This document shows positions 33,593 through 42,342 of a DNA stretch of 64,000 nt, in pieces (position 1 is the stretch's first letter; every line of letters begins with the position of its first letter). A program made the position numbers and the translations under genes. Source of the DNA: Bacillota bacterium (GTDB lineage: Bacteria > Bacillota > Desulfotomaculia > Desulfotomaculales > Desulfallaceae). The DNA is taken from positions 18,287-82,286 of the forward strand of contig JAEXOR010000014.1 in assembly GCA_023439185.1 (NCBI GenBank), given 5' to 3'. The notes beneath the pieces were generated by a model. That model did no database searches. It was not told where the DNA came from and saw nothing but the letters and a program-made list of their open reading frames with translations.

Positions 33593-33615
33593 GTACCATT
33601 CCCCCCTGATTTATA

Positions 33616-33632
33616 TGTTTTATAACAAAACA
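33616..33632. promoter_or_regulatory. Probable TetR operator in the ABC exporter leader
   Basis: TGTTTTATAACAAAACA is an imperfect palindrome lying 13-29 bp downstream of the -10 of the ABC operon promoter. It shares the GTTTTATA core with a second inverted repeat near the tetR start, as expected for sites of one repressor. Confidence 0.6.
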
Positions 33633-33644
33633 GTATATATCTCT

Positions 33645-33673
33645 ATAATATTTGGGAGCAAGGCCGGCGTCAA
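33645..33673 (-). promoter_or_regulatory. Sigma-A-type promoter of the ABC exporter operon
   Basis: On the minus strand TTGACG (33668-33673) and TATTAT (33645-33650) are separated by exactly 17 bp, about 50 bp before the ATPase start codon. Confidence 0.75.
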
Positions 33674-33674
33674 C

Positions 33675-33722
33675 AAGTTTTATATTTTTTATATTGACTC
33701 ATTATAAAACTTTTAGTAGGAT
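33675..33722 (+). promoter_or_regulatory. tetR promoter overlapped by a 10-bp inverted repeat
   Basis: AAGTTTTATA (33675-33684) and TATAAAACTT (33703-33712) are perfect inverted arms 18 bp apart. They enclose a -35-like TTGACT (33694-33699) that stands 17 bp from TAGGAT (33717-33722). Binding here would repress the regulator gene itself. Confidence 0.6.
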
Positions 33723-33741
33723 TAAAACGAGGTGCGAGTAA

Positions 33742-34344
33742 ATGAACGGATATAAACGCAGAACAGAGTTTAAAAAAAATAAAATACGCACAGCCGCTTT
33801 AGAGCTTTTCCGTGCGTACGGTACGGATAAAACCAGCATCAACGAAATTGCCCAAAGGGCAGGAGTTGCGCCGGCCAGTATTTATAATTATTTCGGTAGC
33901 AAGGAAGGCCTGGTGCAGGACACGGTGCTGACCCTCCTTGAAAGCGCCTTGGAAGCGAAAAAAGAACTGTGGGAAAGCGACCTCCCTTTTCCTGAATTAA
34001 TGGAACGTGCCGTAACCATCCAGAATGATTTTATTGCCCAAACCAACCCGGAGTTTCTCAAAGCCTTGCTTGACACCGACCCGGAGATAAAAAAGCTGAC
34101 GGATGATTTTTACAAACACAGATACCCCTATATCGTAGGCAAATTTATTGAGAAAGGGCGCAGGGAAGGATATATACACAGAGAGCTTTCCATTGAAGCA
34201 GCCACGCTATATTTAAAAATGTATCAGGATGCCGTTCAGCAGCCTGATGTACTGAAGAGTGGGAACAAAGAGCTGTTGAAGGAATTATATGATTTAATGC
34301 TGTACGGGCTGGCCGGCAGGCCCGCTGCCGATAAAACAAAGTAA
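33742..34344 (+). CDS. TetR/AcrR family repressor
   Basis: A 200-residue regulator. The N-terminal helix-turn-helix is classical: KNKIRTAALELFRAYGTDKT, SINEIAQRAGVAPASIYNYF, GSKEGLVQDTVL. The remaining helices form a ligand pocket (LMERAVTIQNDFIAQTNPEF, LDTDPEIKKLTDDFYKHRY). ATG at 33742 with GAGGTGCGAGTAA upstream. Divergent from the ABC exporter, with two related palindromes between them, so it is very probably the local repressor of that exporter and of itself. The inducer is unknown. Confidence 0.9.
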   Translation: MNGYKRRTEFKKNKIRTAALELFRAYGTDKTSINEIAQRAGVAPASIYNYFGSKEGLVQDTVLTLLESALEAKKELWESDLPFPELMERAVTIQNDFIAQTNPEFLKALLDTDPEIKKLTDDFYKHRYPYIVGKFIEKGRREGYIHRELSIEAATLYLKMYQDAVQQPDVLKSGNKELLKELYDLMLYGLAGRPAADKTK

Positions 34345-34409
34345 CTTAAAATCTTCATTTCATTAGGACAGATCAGATCAAAAGATATGCTGGATGTTAA
34401 TAGCAAAAT

Positions 34410-34457
34410 GACCATCCCGATCACTTTTTCATTACACTTTGAGTGATCGGGGTGGTC
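34410..34457. terminator. Bidirectional hairpin between convergent tetR and sensor kinase genes
   Basis: GACCATCCCGATCACT pairs with AGTGATCGGGGTGGTC over 16 positions with one G-T. No long U-tract follows, but it lies exactly between two convergent genes and should end both transcripts. Confidence 0.7.
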
Positions 34458-34469
34458 AATGGAATATTA

Positions 34470-35984
34470 CTAAGCTATCAATACAGAAGCACTGTCTCCT
34501 TGTGTTCCCTTAAGAGCCGGTAAAAATATAGAAAAAGTTGTCCCTGCTTCGGAACTGACTACTTTAATTTCCCCTTGATGATCAGTAATAATGCGATTGG
34601 AAATAGCCAATCCCAATCCCGTGCCATCTCCTTTGGTACTGAAGAAAGGGTTAAATATTTTATTAAGTACCTCTTCGGGAATGCCTGCTCCGTTATCAAT
34701 AAAATCAACGATCACCTGGGATTGATCATGTGACGCCGCCGATTTAATTGTAAGCACTCCTTTTTCGCTCATAGCCTGGAAAGCGTTGCTAATGATGTTT
34801 AAAAACACCTGGCTAAGCTGGTTCTTGTCCCCAGACACAGGGGGCAGCGTGGGGGCCAAAACTTTATTGATTTCTATGCCTTGGCGCAAAGCCTCGTTTT
34901 CTATCAAAAACATTACTTCGCTTAAAAGCTTGTTAATATCGAGCATTTGAATTCTTGATGGTTTTGGCTTGGCCAGGTTTAAGAAATCAGTTATGATTTG
35001 ATTAACCCGGTCAATTTCCGATAATATCAGGCCCAACTTGTCGTCATAATTTTTAATTTCCTTTTTGTGAAATTCTTCATTGAGCATTTGTACAAAACCG
35101 CGTACTGTGGTCATAGGATTTCTAATTTCATGAGCCATTCCAGCCGCCAGCTCTCCAATTATTGAGAGCTTTTCACTTTTAGCCAGTTGTGATTCAATTT
35201 CTTTTATTTTGGTAATATCTTTAAAAAACATCATCGTTCCGCACGGCTCATCGTCTTTTAACAAGTAGGTATCGCAGATACAATAATACTCATCATTATT
35301 ATTATAAAAAACCAACTCCTGATCCCGTATCTCCTCTTGTTTGGTTAAAGAGTGCATAATTTTTGCCGGATCCTTTATAATTTGTCCTATTAATTCACCA
35401 AATTCCTGGCCAATCAATTTCCGACTAAAACCGAAACACTTTTCAGCATAATTATTTAACATAGTTATTCTGAAACCTTTATCCAATGCAACAACACCAG
35501 TATTAATAGTGTTTAATATAATTTCGGATTGTTTCAGCAATTTATTATAACTAACTTCATGGGTAATATCTTGAAATATACAAAGTGCACCAGATCTGAA
35601 CTTGTTGCTGCTAAAAATAGGGTAAATATGTAAGTTAACTGATACTACAGTGTGTTCATCAATAAGCAAATTATCCAAACAATTTAGGATTGGAATTCCA
35701 AAATCAAGAATTCTAACTACTTCCTCGTCTCCAAAATCCATTTCCTTAAGACATATTTCGCCGTCTCTTGACGAAACTTCTGAAAGGTATAAATCAACAA
35801 AAGCTTTATTGGTTTTCACTACTTCGCCTTGCTTATCCAACACTAAAATGGGTTGGTCAATTCTGTGTAATATATCATCAGATATTTTCTTAATAATTTT
35901 TTTTCCGTTAGGATCCAAAATATGACTAACTAACATCGTTAAAGGCAATGATTGTATGTCTTGTGCAGAATATGATATAAACAT
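34470..35984 (-). CDS. Orphan PAS-PAS sensor histidine kinase (sporulation-kinase type)
   Basis: A 504-residue soluble kinase. Two PAS domains are recognisable: about 40-145 (DQPILVLDKQGEVVKTNKAF) and 150-265 (NTINTGVVALDKGFRITMLN). HisKA follows with the phosphoacceptor in GELAAGMAHEIRNPMTTVRG at about residue 285, and a HATPase with LSQVFLNIISNAFQAM, DFIDNGAGIPEEVLNKIFNP and STKGDGTGLGLAISNRI. The layout and H-box are those of Bacillus KinA/KinE-type kinases that feed the Spo0A phosphorelay. No response regulator is encoded beside it, which fits such a role. ATG at 35984 follows AAGGAGGTGATG at a longish spacing. The sensed signal is unknown. Confidence 0.87.
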   Translation of the reverse strand: MFISYSAQDIQSLPLTMLVSHILDPNGKKIIKKISDDILHRIDQPILVLDKQGEVVKTNKAFVDLYLSEVSSRDGEICLKEMDFGDEEVVRILDFGIPILNCLDNLLIDEHTVVSVNLHIYPIFSSNKFRSGALCIFQDITHEVSYNKLLKQSEIILNTINTGVVALDKGFRITMLNNYAEKCFGFSRKLIGQEFGELIGQIIKDPAKIMHSLTKQEEIRDQELVFYNNNDEYYCICDTYLLKDDEPCGTMMFFKDITKIKEIESQLAKSEKLSIIGELAAGMAHEIRNPMTTVRGFVQMLNEEFHKKEIKNYDDKLGLILSEIDRVNQIITDFLNLAKPKPSRIQMLDINKLLSEVMFLIENEALRQGIEINKVLAPTLPPVSGDKNQLSQVFLNIISNAFQAMSEKGVLTIKSAASHDQSQVIVDFIDNGAGIPEEVLNKIFNPFFSTKGDGTGLGLAISNRIITDHQGEIKVVSSEAGTTFSIFLPALKGTQGDSASVLIA

Positions 35985-36079
35985 CCGGGGCGCATCACCT
36001 CCTTAATCAAGTGCTTTACTATTTTGACACTAATCTTACTTTATCCTTTTAAAAACTTGGGCATTTTAACCAAAAATAT

Positions 36080-36118
36080 AAAGAAATAAAAAACAGAACA
36101 ACCCGCCATTTGGCGGGT
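36080..36118 (-). terminator. Terminator of the GGDEF/HD-GYP gene
   Basis: ACCCGCCA pairs perfectly with TGGCGGGT (36101-36118), and on the minus strand the hairpin is followed by TTGTTCTGTTTTTTATTTC. The remaining ~290-bp gap between 35984 and 36278 shows no gene. Confidence 0.75.
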
Positions 36119-36277
36119 AATTTCAGCGAGGCAGCTAACCTTGAAATTTGGTAAAACCGTTCCCTTCTGTTAAATGTGACATATTTCAAATGCCTTGTTC
36201 CGTATATACTTTCGAAATGGACACTCGTTTCGGCATGCTACGGCGGATTTGATTTGTAAACCTTTGAAAATACTTCC

Positions 36278-37975
36278 TTATTCCTTTTGGCAACTGGAAG
36301 CATTTTTATATTTTTGACCATTAAACTTAAAGTCATCCATGATTAAGTTCATAAAAATCGTAACTAAAGTAGGATCAAACTGGGTTCCAGCTTTGGAACA
36401 AATTTCTTGCAGAGCTTCGTTTATCGTCTTGGCCGCTTTATAAGGCTGCTGGTGGGTCATGACGTCATAGGCGTCCAAAATGGCTATGATACGCGACAAA
36501 AGAGGAATCTCTTCTTCCTTAAGTCCCTGTGGATAGCCTTGGCCGTTCCACCATTCATGATGATATAAAATGATATCGGCAAGATGAGCAAATTCTCCGG
36601 ACGCATGAGCAATCCGATAGCCAATTTCAACATGTTTTTTCATCATCAGCCACTCTGATTCATTCAGAGGAGACTTCTTCAGCACAATATCTTCCGTAAT
36701 ACCGATTTTACCTATGTCGTGTAACTTTATAGCCTGCACAAGGTGATTAAGGTTTTCCCTGGAAAAATTAAGAATTAGCGCAAACTCTTTAGCGAGCAAC
36801 TCCAATCTTTCAATGTGTCCTTTGGTCTCATAATCTTTTTTCTGTAACAATTTACTTAAAGCTTCGGCGATAGCCCATCTTGTTTTTTTACCTTCGATAA
36901 TCTTACACTCATACATTAATTCTTCAGCTTCTTTTAAGACCTTGAATAAATCTGTTTCACGATCGTTTTTAGTTGCCACACCCAGGGATATATTTAAAGG
37001 GATATCCGTCTCCCGATTGCTTTTGCAGGATTCGTTAATCTTATGCGCAATATCAAGAGCTGTTTTTTTGTCTGCATGGGGAAGAATAACAGCAAACTCA
37101 TCACCGCCCCATCTGGCTATGATATCATTTTGACGGCAAGATTGCTGAATAATGGCGGCCATTCTTTTAAGCCAATTATCTCCCGCCTGATGACCAAAAA
37201 CATCATTAACGAATTTTAACCCGTTCATATCGCCGACAAGCAAAGAAATGGGCAGGCAGCTATCGTTTTTCGCCAGCTCTAGCATTTTTTTATCAAAATA
37301 AATTTTATTATATAATCCGGTTAATCCGTCGTGGAAAGTAAGGCGATCCAGTCCTTGCTCAATCTCAGCCTTTTGCTTTTTAAAAAATAGTTGAATAAGC
37401 CCGATTGCGTTCAAGAATAAGATTATTTGTGAAACAATATAGGGGGCCATTTGGGGCATTTTTAGAAGAAAAGAAAAAATAACGGTATTGCAAACCCAGG
37501 CTATATTTAATAAACCTAAAAATACAGCGAGATTGCCATACCTTTTGGACGAACTAATCATGGCTACGCCTATCCAGAAGAATAAAGCAAATACCGCTAA
37601 ACTGGTATATTTAATCATTTGCAGATCCGACCAATGCCGGTTTGAGAAAAAAATAAATATTAATAACCAGAATACCCCTACACATAAAAGTAGAGATATT
37701 CTGGTTTTGACTTTCAGAAATATTAAAGTGCCCCAAGATATTAAAAGGTTTGCACAGAAATATGAACTCAGACTAAGAAGTAAAATCAGGTGATTCTTCC
37801 TCAGCAAGTCGGGGAAGAAAGCATCCAAACTATAATTTAACGCAATAACGGCCCATCCAATAAACCACAGGCCGAGGAAAAGCCTGCGTTCAAACATAAA
37901 GATGTAAAAGTATAACACTAATAAAACAGAAATGGCACCGAGCGAGGCGATTAACAGCAAGGTGGAAGTTTGCAT
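36278..37975 (-). CDS. Membrane GGDEF plus HD-GYP cyclic-di-GMP protein
   Basis: A 565-residue protein. About eight hydrophobic segments lie in the first 200 residues (LLLIASLGAISVLLVLYFYI onward). The GGDEF domain has LTFHDGLTGLYNKIYFDKKM, an intact RWGGDEFAVIL site and an RxxD inhibitory site (RQND) five residues before it. The HD-GYP domain carries IKLHDIGKIGITEDIVLKKS, YHHEWWNGQGYPQGLKEEEI and ILDAYDVMTHQQPYK, so both synthesis and breakdown of c-di-GMP look possible. The ATG at 37975 with TTGGAG five bases upstream is preferred to a start at 38092, which would add 39 poorly hydrophobic residues. It may be a bifunctional switch. Confidence 0.87.
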   Translation of the reverse strand: MQTSTLLLIASLGAISVLLVLYFYIFMFERRLFLGLWFIGWAVIALNYSLDAFFPDLLRKNHLILLLSLSSYFCANLLISWGTLIFLKVKTRISLLLCVGVFWLLIFIFFSNRHWSDLQMIKYTSLAVFALFFWIGVAMISSSKRYGNLAVFLGLLNIAWVCNTVIFSFLLKMPQMAPYIVSQIILFLNAIGLIQLFFKKQKAEIEQGLDRLTFHDGLTGLYNKIYFDKKMLELAKNDSCLPISLLVGDMNGLKFVNDVFGHQAGDNWLKRMAAIIQQSCRQNDIIARWGGDEFAVILPHADKKTALDIAHKINESCKSNRETDIPLNISLGVATKNDRETDLFKVLKEAEELMYECKIIEGKKTRWAIAEALSKLLQKKDYETKGHIERLELLAKEFALILNFSRENLNHLVQAIKLHDIGKIGITEDIVLKKSPLNESEWLMMKKHVEIGYRIAHASGEFAHLADIILYHHEWWNGQGYPQGLKEEEIPLLSRIIAILDAYDVMTHQQPYKAAKTINEALQEICSKAGTQFDPTLVTIFMNLIMDDFKFNGQKYKNASSCQKE

Positions 37976-38190
37976 AAACGCTCCAACTAAAAGCGATCTG
38001 ACTTTTAAATCAATATTACCAGAAAATATTGTAGACAGCCAGATTATTTTCAACCTGCAAATTAAGCTCCCCGATTCCAAAATATTTGACACAATGGAAC
38101 GTCAGACTAATTCCTGAAAGGGATTCTCATGAATTATATCGCTACGGTTTTGTCAGCGTATAGTACGATATTGCGGGATTGGTAAAGCGA

Positions 38191-39810
38191 TCATTTCATA
38201 TTAAAAGAGACTTCCTGTGCGGGCTCTCGCTGTTCTCCCGCACTTGGTTCACTAACTTTGCGCACAGTGGTGCGCAGCGGCAGTTCTTTAAGGAAAAACG
38301 TAAGCACCAGCGCCACCGCCAGAACGATCGTCCCGGTTAGAAATACGTTGGCCAGGGAGGTTGCCAGGGCCTGCCTCAACGCTTCCACAAGCTGGGCAAA
38401 GACCGGCTGAACCGCCTCGGGAAGACCATTTTGGATGCCGTTTAGCCTGGGTTGATCCAGCAACAGTTGGGGTTCCATTAGTTTAGTCAGCCTGCCGGAC
38501 ATTTCCGGGTCCAGGCCCAATGTATTACCTCCGGAAATAAGACCATTCATCTTATTGGCTATGCTTGTGGAAAGGACGGTGCCCATCACCGCGATCCCGA
38601 TGGTCCCGCCCAGGTTGCGGAATAGCTGCACCGAAGCCGTGGCCACACCCAAATCCTTCGAGTCCACGGCATTTTGCACCGCCAGCATGAACACAGGCAT
38701 GCCCAAGCCAAGGCCGAAACCGAAAATAATCATGCTGAGCACGGCCACGGGGATACTGTCCATAACCACCATCATAAACATGCCGACTACCATGATCGCC
38801 ATACCCCCGAGGGCCAAGTTTTTGTATTTGCCCGTCCTGGTCATATATCGCCCGGCATAGGCGCTCATGGCCAGCATGCTGATGGACACGGGCATGGTGA
38901 CGTAACCGGCGTAGGTCGGAGAAATCCCCATCACCCCCTGCACATAAAAGGGCATATACATAAGGGCTCCCATCATGCCGGCAAACATCATAAAACCGAC
39001 CAGGTTGGAAATGGTGACCACGTTGCTTTTAAATAACTCCAGAGGCAAAACCGGAGTCTTGACCCTTATCTCGGTAAAGATAAATAGCGACAGCGCCGCC
39101 AGTGTAAAAGCGAACAGTCCGACGATCACAGGTGAAGTCCACGCATACTTTGTACCCGCCCATGAAAACCCAAGCAGCATCGGGACGATGGTCAGGGTCA
39201 GCAGCAAAGAACCCGGATAATCTATTGACTGAGACTCCTGCCTCTCCACCGTGGGGAAAAGCAATAAAATCATAAAAAAGGCGATTAACCCCAGGGGGAG
39301 AAAAACCCAGAAGATCCAGTGCCAATCAAAATGGTCCACAATATAGCCGCCCATTCCCGGGCCGAGGACGCTGGACAGCCCGAAGGCCGCGCTCATCAGT
39401 CCCGCCCAGCGGCCTCTTTCCCGGGGCGAAAACAAATCACCGATGGCTGTGAAGGCTGTGGCCATGATAATCCCCGCTCCCGTTCCCTGAATCCCCCGGT
39501 AAATAATCAGCTGGATAATATCCTGCGCGGTTCCGGCCAGGAACGCCCCGCACATAAAGATCGCAATGCCGGATAAAATAAAGTATTTGCGCCCGTAAAT
39601 ATCCGAGAGTTTACCCACCAATATAGTGGAAATAGTTGAAGTTAAAAAATAAATGGTCATAATCCAGGTGTAATAGTCCATCCCGCCCAATTTGGCGATA
39701 ATGCGGGGTAACGCCACGCCGACGATGGTCTGGTTGACGGAAGCAAAAAACATGGCTGTAACAATGGCAGCCATTATGGTTACTTTACGCTGATATGATA
39801 AATGCTCCAT
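38191..39810 (-). CDS. DHA2 family multidrug efflux transporter (MFS, 14 TM)
   Basis: A 539-residue MFS exporter of the EmrB/QacA type. About fourteen hydrophobic segments are seen, with the family motifs LVGKLSDIYGRKYFILSGIA (motif A) and GIQGTGAGIIMATAFTAIGD plus AAFGLSSVLGPGMGGYIVDH (motif C). A short polar tail (VSEPSAGEQREPAQEV) ends the protein. ATG at 39810 with GAGGAG nine bases upstream. It lies 40 bp behind the marR gene in the same direction, so regulator and pump form one operon. Substrate unknown. Confidence 0.92.
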   Translation of the reverse strand: MEHLSYQRKVTIMAAIVTAMFFASVNQTIVGVALPRIIAKLGGMDYYTWIMTIYFLTSTISTILVGKLSDIYGRKYFILSGIAIFMCGAFLAGTAQDIIQLIIYRGIQGTGAGIIMATAFTAIGDLFSPRERGRWAGLMSAAFGLSSVLGPGMGGYIVDHFDWHWIFWVFLPLGLIAFFMILLLFPTVERQESQSIDYPGSLLLTLTIVPMLLGFSWAGTKYAWTSPVIVGLFAFTLAALSLFIFTEIRVKTPVLPLELFKSNVVTISNLVGFMMFAGMMGALMYMPFYVQGVMGISPTYAGYVTMPVSISMLAMSAYAGRYMTRTGKYKNLALGGMAIMVVGMFMMVVMDSIPVAVLSMIIFGFGLGLGMPVFMLAVQNAVDSKDLGVATASVQLFRNLGGTIGIAVMGTVLSTSIANKMNGLISGGNTLGLDPEMSGRLTKLMEPQLLLDQPRLNGIQNGLPEAVQPVFAQLVEALRQALATSLANVFLTGTIVLAVALVLTFFLKELPLRTTVRKVSEPSAGEQREPAQEVSFNMK

Positions 39811-39850
39811 TTAAGCAGTCTCCTCAAAATTATTTATGCACACCCTAAGC

Positions 39851-40267
39851 TTATTTTTCAAGGTTATCCGATATTTGATGGTAAATTCGGATCAGGTGCT
39901 GAATATCTTCATCCGGCAGTCCTTGAAAAACCCTCACCGTGACAGCATTTTGCGCCTGGAACAAAGACTCCGCCAACTCTTTTCCTTTCTCTGTAATTTC
40001 CAGGTACACGACCCGGCGGTCTTCTTTGTCTCCCCTGCGTTCGGCATATCCTTCCGCCACCAGCTTGTCCGCGGCGCTGGTAATGGCTCCGGGGGTCGTC
40101 TGGGTTACTTCAACAAGCTGGGCCGCTTTTTGCGGTCCGGAGCGCAAAAGGGTTTTTAAAATCAGATATTGAGAATGGTTGATCCCTTGCAGTTGTTTGC
40201 TCCATTCTTTTTTCAGCCTTTTTAAAATGAAGTAAAACAATTGGATTAACTCTTCATGTCCGGTCAT
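39851..40267 (-). CDS. MarR family repressor
   Basis: A 138-residue winged-helix regulator. The DNA-binding part is typical: HSQYLILKTLLRSGPQKAAQ, LVEVTQTTPGAITSAADKLV, and the wing YAERRGDKEDRRVVYLEITE. ATG at 40267 with GGGGGAAC upstream. It precedes the DHA2 pump gene, and a tandem 14-bp repeat lies about 30 bp upstream of its start codon, so autoregulation and control of the pump are expected. Confidence 0.92.
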   Translation of the reverse strand: MTGHEELIQLFYFILKRLKKEWSKQLQGINHSQYLILKTLLRSGPQKAAQLVEVTQTTPGAITSAADKLVAEGYAERRGDKEDRRVVYLEITEKGKELAESLFQAQNAVTVRVFQGLPDEDIQHLIRIYHQISDNLEK

Positions 40268-40296
40268 ATCATGTTCCCCCGGTAAAATAGTTTAGC

Positions 40297-40324
40297 TTTA
40301 AAATATTTAATTTAAAACATTTAA
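40297..40324. promoter_or_regulatory. Tandem 14-bp AT-rich repeat upstream of marR
   Basis: TTTAAAATATTTAA is followed directly by TTTAAAACATTTAA, one mismatch apart; each unit is itself nearly palindromic. Two phased palindromic units before a MarR gene are a likely operator. Confidence 0.55.
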
Positions 40325-40389
40325 CATTCTAATCTTTTACACCTTATAAGTCAATAGCTTTTAGTCAACCACATTTAGGGATGATTTCC

Positions 40390-40418
40390 TTGCTGATTTC
40401 CTCGGATAATGTTATAAT
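40390..40418 (+). promoter_or_regulatory. Sigma-A-type promoter of iorA
   Basis: TTGCTG (40390-40395) and a perfect TATAAT (40413-40418) are 17 bp apart, leaving a leader of about 110 bases before the iorA start. Confidence 0.7.
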
Positions 40419-40432
40419 TTAAAGCAGGCGAT

Positions 40433-40461
40433 GCCTGTCCTTGCAATGTTTTGGGACGGGC
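40433..40461 (+). promoter_or_regulatory. Terminator-like hairpin in the iorA leader
   Basis: GCCTGTCC pairs with GGACGGGC (one G-U) at the very 5' end of the leader and is followed by TTTCTTTGTTT, so it could attenuate transcription. A second hairpin, AAGCGGA/TCCGCTT (40486-40510), lies between it and the ribosome site. No known riboswitch family was recognised. Confidence 0.45.
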
Positions 40462-40536
40462 TTTCTTTGTTTAAGTGAGTGTTCGAAGCGGACTTTTCAA
40501 ACCTCCGCTTACAGTTCGACAGCTTGGGAGGTATTT

Positions 40537-42342
40537 ATGGTTCAGAAATTGCTGATGGGTAATGAAGCCATCGCCCTGGGCGCCGTCCGGGCCGGTGTGG
40601 GATGCGTCACCGGGTATCCGGGGACCCCGTCCACGGAAATTCTCGAAACCGTCGCCAGGCATAACCCCGGCGATATTTACGTGGAATGGTCAATTAATGA
40701 AAAATCCGCCCTGGAGGTGGCCGCCGGCGCGGCTTATACCGGGACCCGCTCCCTGGTGACCATGAAACAGGTGGGCCTGAATGTGGCGTCCGATCCGCTG
40801 ATGAGCCTTGCCTATATCGGAGTCAAAGGCGGCATGGTGGTGGTGGCGGCGGACGATCCGGGGCCGGTTTCGTCACAGACCGAGCAGGATACCCGGCATT
40901 ATGCGGGTTTTGCCAAGCTGCCGATCTTTGATCCGGCTTCCCCGGAAGAAGCTTACCTGATGATTGGCGACGCCTTTGACTATTCGGAAAAATACGGTAC
41001 GCCGGTTTTATTCCGTCCCACCACCAGAGTTTGTCACGGGTACGCCTCCATGGAAACTAACGATACGCGCAAAAGCATTCACCCCGAGGGATTTGTCAAG
41101 GACCCCAAATGGGTCATTTTCCCCGGGCTGTCCTATCAGAATCACCTTAAAGTTGAGGCCCGCCGCCCGGTGCTGGCCGACGATTTTTCCTCCTACCGGT
41201 TTAACAGCGTCACCGGCAGCGGGAAAAAAGGGATCGCCACCGGCGGCATCAGCTATGCTTACGTTTGTGAAGCTTTATCCGGTGCGGACGAACCGGTTAA
41301 ACTGCTTAGAATAGCGACCCCCTATCCTTTCCCGGAAAAACTGGCCCTGCAGTTCCTGGACGGGCTGGATGAGGTTCTGGTGGTGGAAGAGCTGGACCCG
41401 GTGATTGAAAAAGAGCTGGTTTATTTGTGCGGCAAGCATAAGTTGCCGGCAAAAGTATACGGCAAGCTGACCGGGCATGTGCAAAACGCGGGTGAAAACA
41501 CCGTGGAATCGGTGAAAAAGGTCATCGGCGCGTTTAAAGGTACCGGGGACGCGGCGGCTCAGGAGCAAATGGCCGTCGACGACATGCCTCAGCTGCCGGT
41601 AAGGCCGCCTGTCCTTTGCGCGGGCTGTCCCCACCGGGCTTCCTTCTATGCCGTGAAAAAAGCCATGACCGGCAAAAAGGCGGTTTTCGGCGGCGATATC
41701 GGCTGCTATACCCTGGGCAACGCCAAACCCCTCAACATGGTGGACACCTGCCTTTGCATGGGCGCCGGCATTACCATCGCCCAGGGTTTGCGCCGGGTGG
41801 AGCCGGACGCGGTCAATTTCGCCTTTATCGGGGACTCCACCTTTTTCCATTCCGGCATTACCGGCGTGATTAACGCCGTCTACAACCAAACGGATATTGT
41901 GGTTATCGTCCTGAACAACGCCACCACGGCAATGACCGGGCATCAGCCCCACCCCGGGACAGGGAAAACCATGATGGGGAATATCTCGGAAAAAATCAGT
42001 ATTGACAACCTGCTTAAAGCCATCGGCTTAACTTATGTGGCCAAGGTAAATCCCCTTGAACTGGACAGGGCCGTCGAGGCCGTTACCGAAGCCGCGGCGG
42101 TTAAAGGGGTATCGGCTGTCATTTTTGAAGCGCCGTGTATCGCGGTGGCCAAACCGCTGCCCCCTTTGCTGGTCGATGAAGAAAAATGTACCGGCTGTAA
42201 ACAATGCATCAGGGAACTGGGCTGCCCCGCCATTGTTCCCGACAGCAAAAAAGTGCAAATAGAACCCGCCCTGTGTTACGGCTGTTCGCTTTGCGCCCAG
42301 GTTTGCACTTTTAAAGCCATAGGGGGTGACAGTCTTGATTAA
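40537..42342 (+). CDS. iorA: Indolepyruvate:ferredoxin oxidoreductase, alpha subunit
   Basis: A 601-residue subunit that oxidatively decarboxylates aryl pyruvates (indolepyruvate, phenylpyruvate) to aryl-acetyl-CoA with ferredoxin. The N-terminal pyrimidine domain begins MGNEAIALGAVRAGVGCVTG and YPGTPSTEILETVARHNPGD. The TPP-binding part has CAGCPHRASFYAVKKAMTGK, FGGDIGCYTLGNAKPLN and FIGDSTFFHSGITGVINAVY. Two [4Fe-4S] motifs close the protein: CTGCKQCIRELGCP and CYGCSLCAQVC. The ATG at 40537 with GGGAGG five bases upstream is chosen; the frame is open back to 40441. It overlaps iorB. Confidence 0.95.
   Translation: MVQKLLMGNEAIALGAVRAGVGCVTGYPGTPSTEILETVARHNPGDIYVEWSINEKSALEVAAGAAYTGTRSLVTMKQVGLNVASDPLMSLAYIGVKGGMVVVAADDPGPVSSQTEQDTRHYAGFAKLPIFDPASPEEAYLMIGDAFDYSEKYGTPVLFRPTTRVCHGYASMETNDTRKSIHPEGFVKDPKWVIFPGLSYQNHLKVEARRPVLADDFSSYRFNSVTGSGKKGIATGGISYAYVCEALSGADEPVKLLRIATPYPFPEKLALQFLDGLDEVLVVEELDPVIEKELVYLCGKHKLPAKVYGKLTGHVQNAGENTVESVKKVIGAFKGTGDAAAQEQMAVDDMPQLPVRPPVLCAGCPHRASFYAVKKAMTGKKAVFGGDIGCYTLGNAKPLNMVDTCLCMGAGITIAQGLRRVEPDAVNFAFIGDSTFFHSGITGVINAVYNQTDIVVIVLNNATTAMTGHQPHPGTGKTMMGNISEKISIDNLLKAIGLTYVAKVNPLELDRAVEAVTEAAAVKGVSAVIFEAPCIAVAKPLPPLLVDEEKCTGCKQCIRELGCPAIVPDSKKVQIEPALCYGCSLCAQVCTFKAIGGDSLD

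Noticed and set aside
35985..36277. Hidden gene in the gap before the GGDEF/HD-GYP gene
   Set aside because: Only the terminator and AT-rich sequence are visible; all frames are broken.
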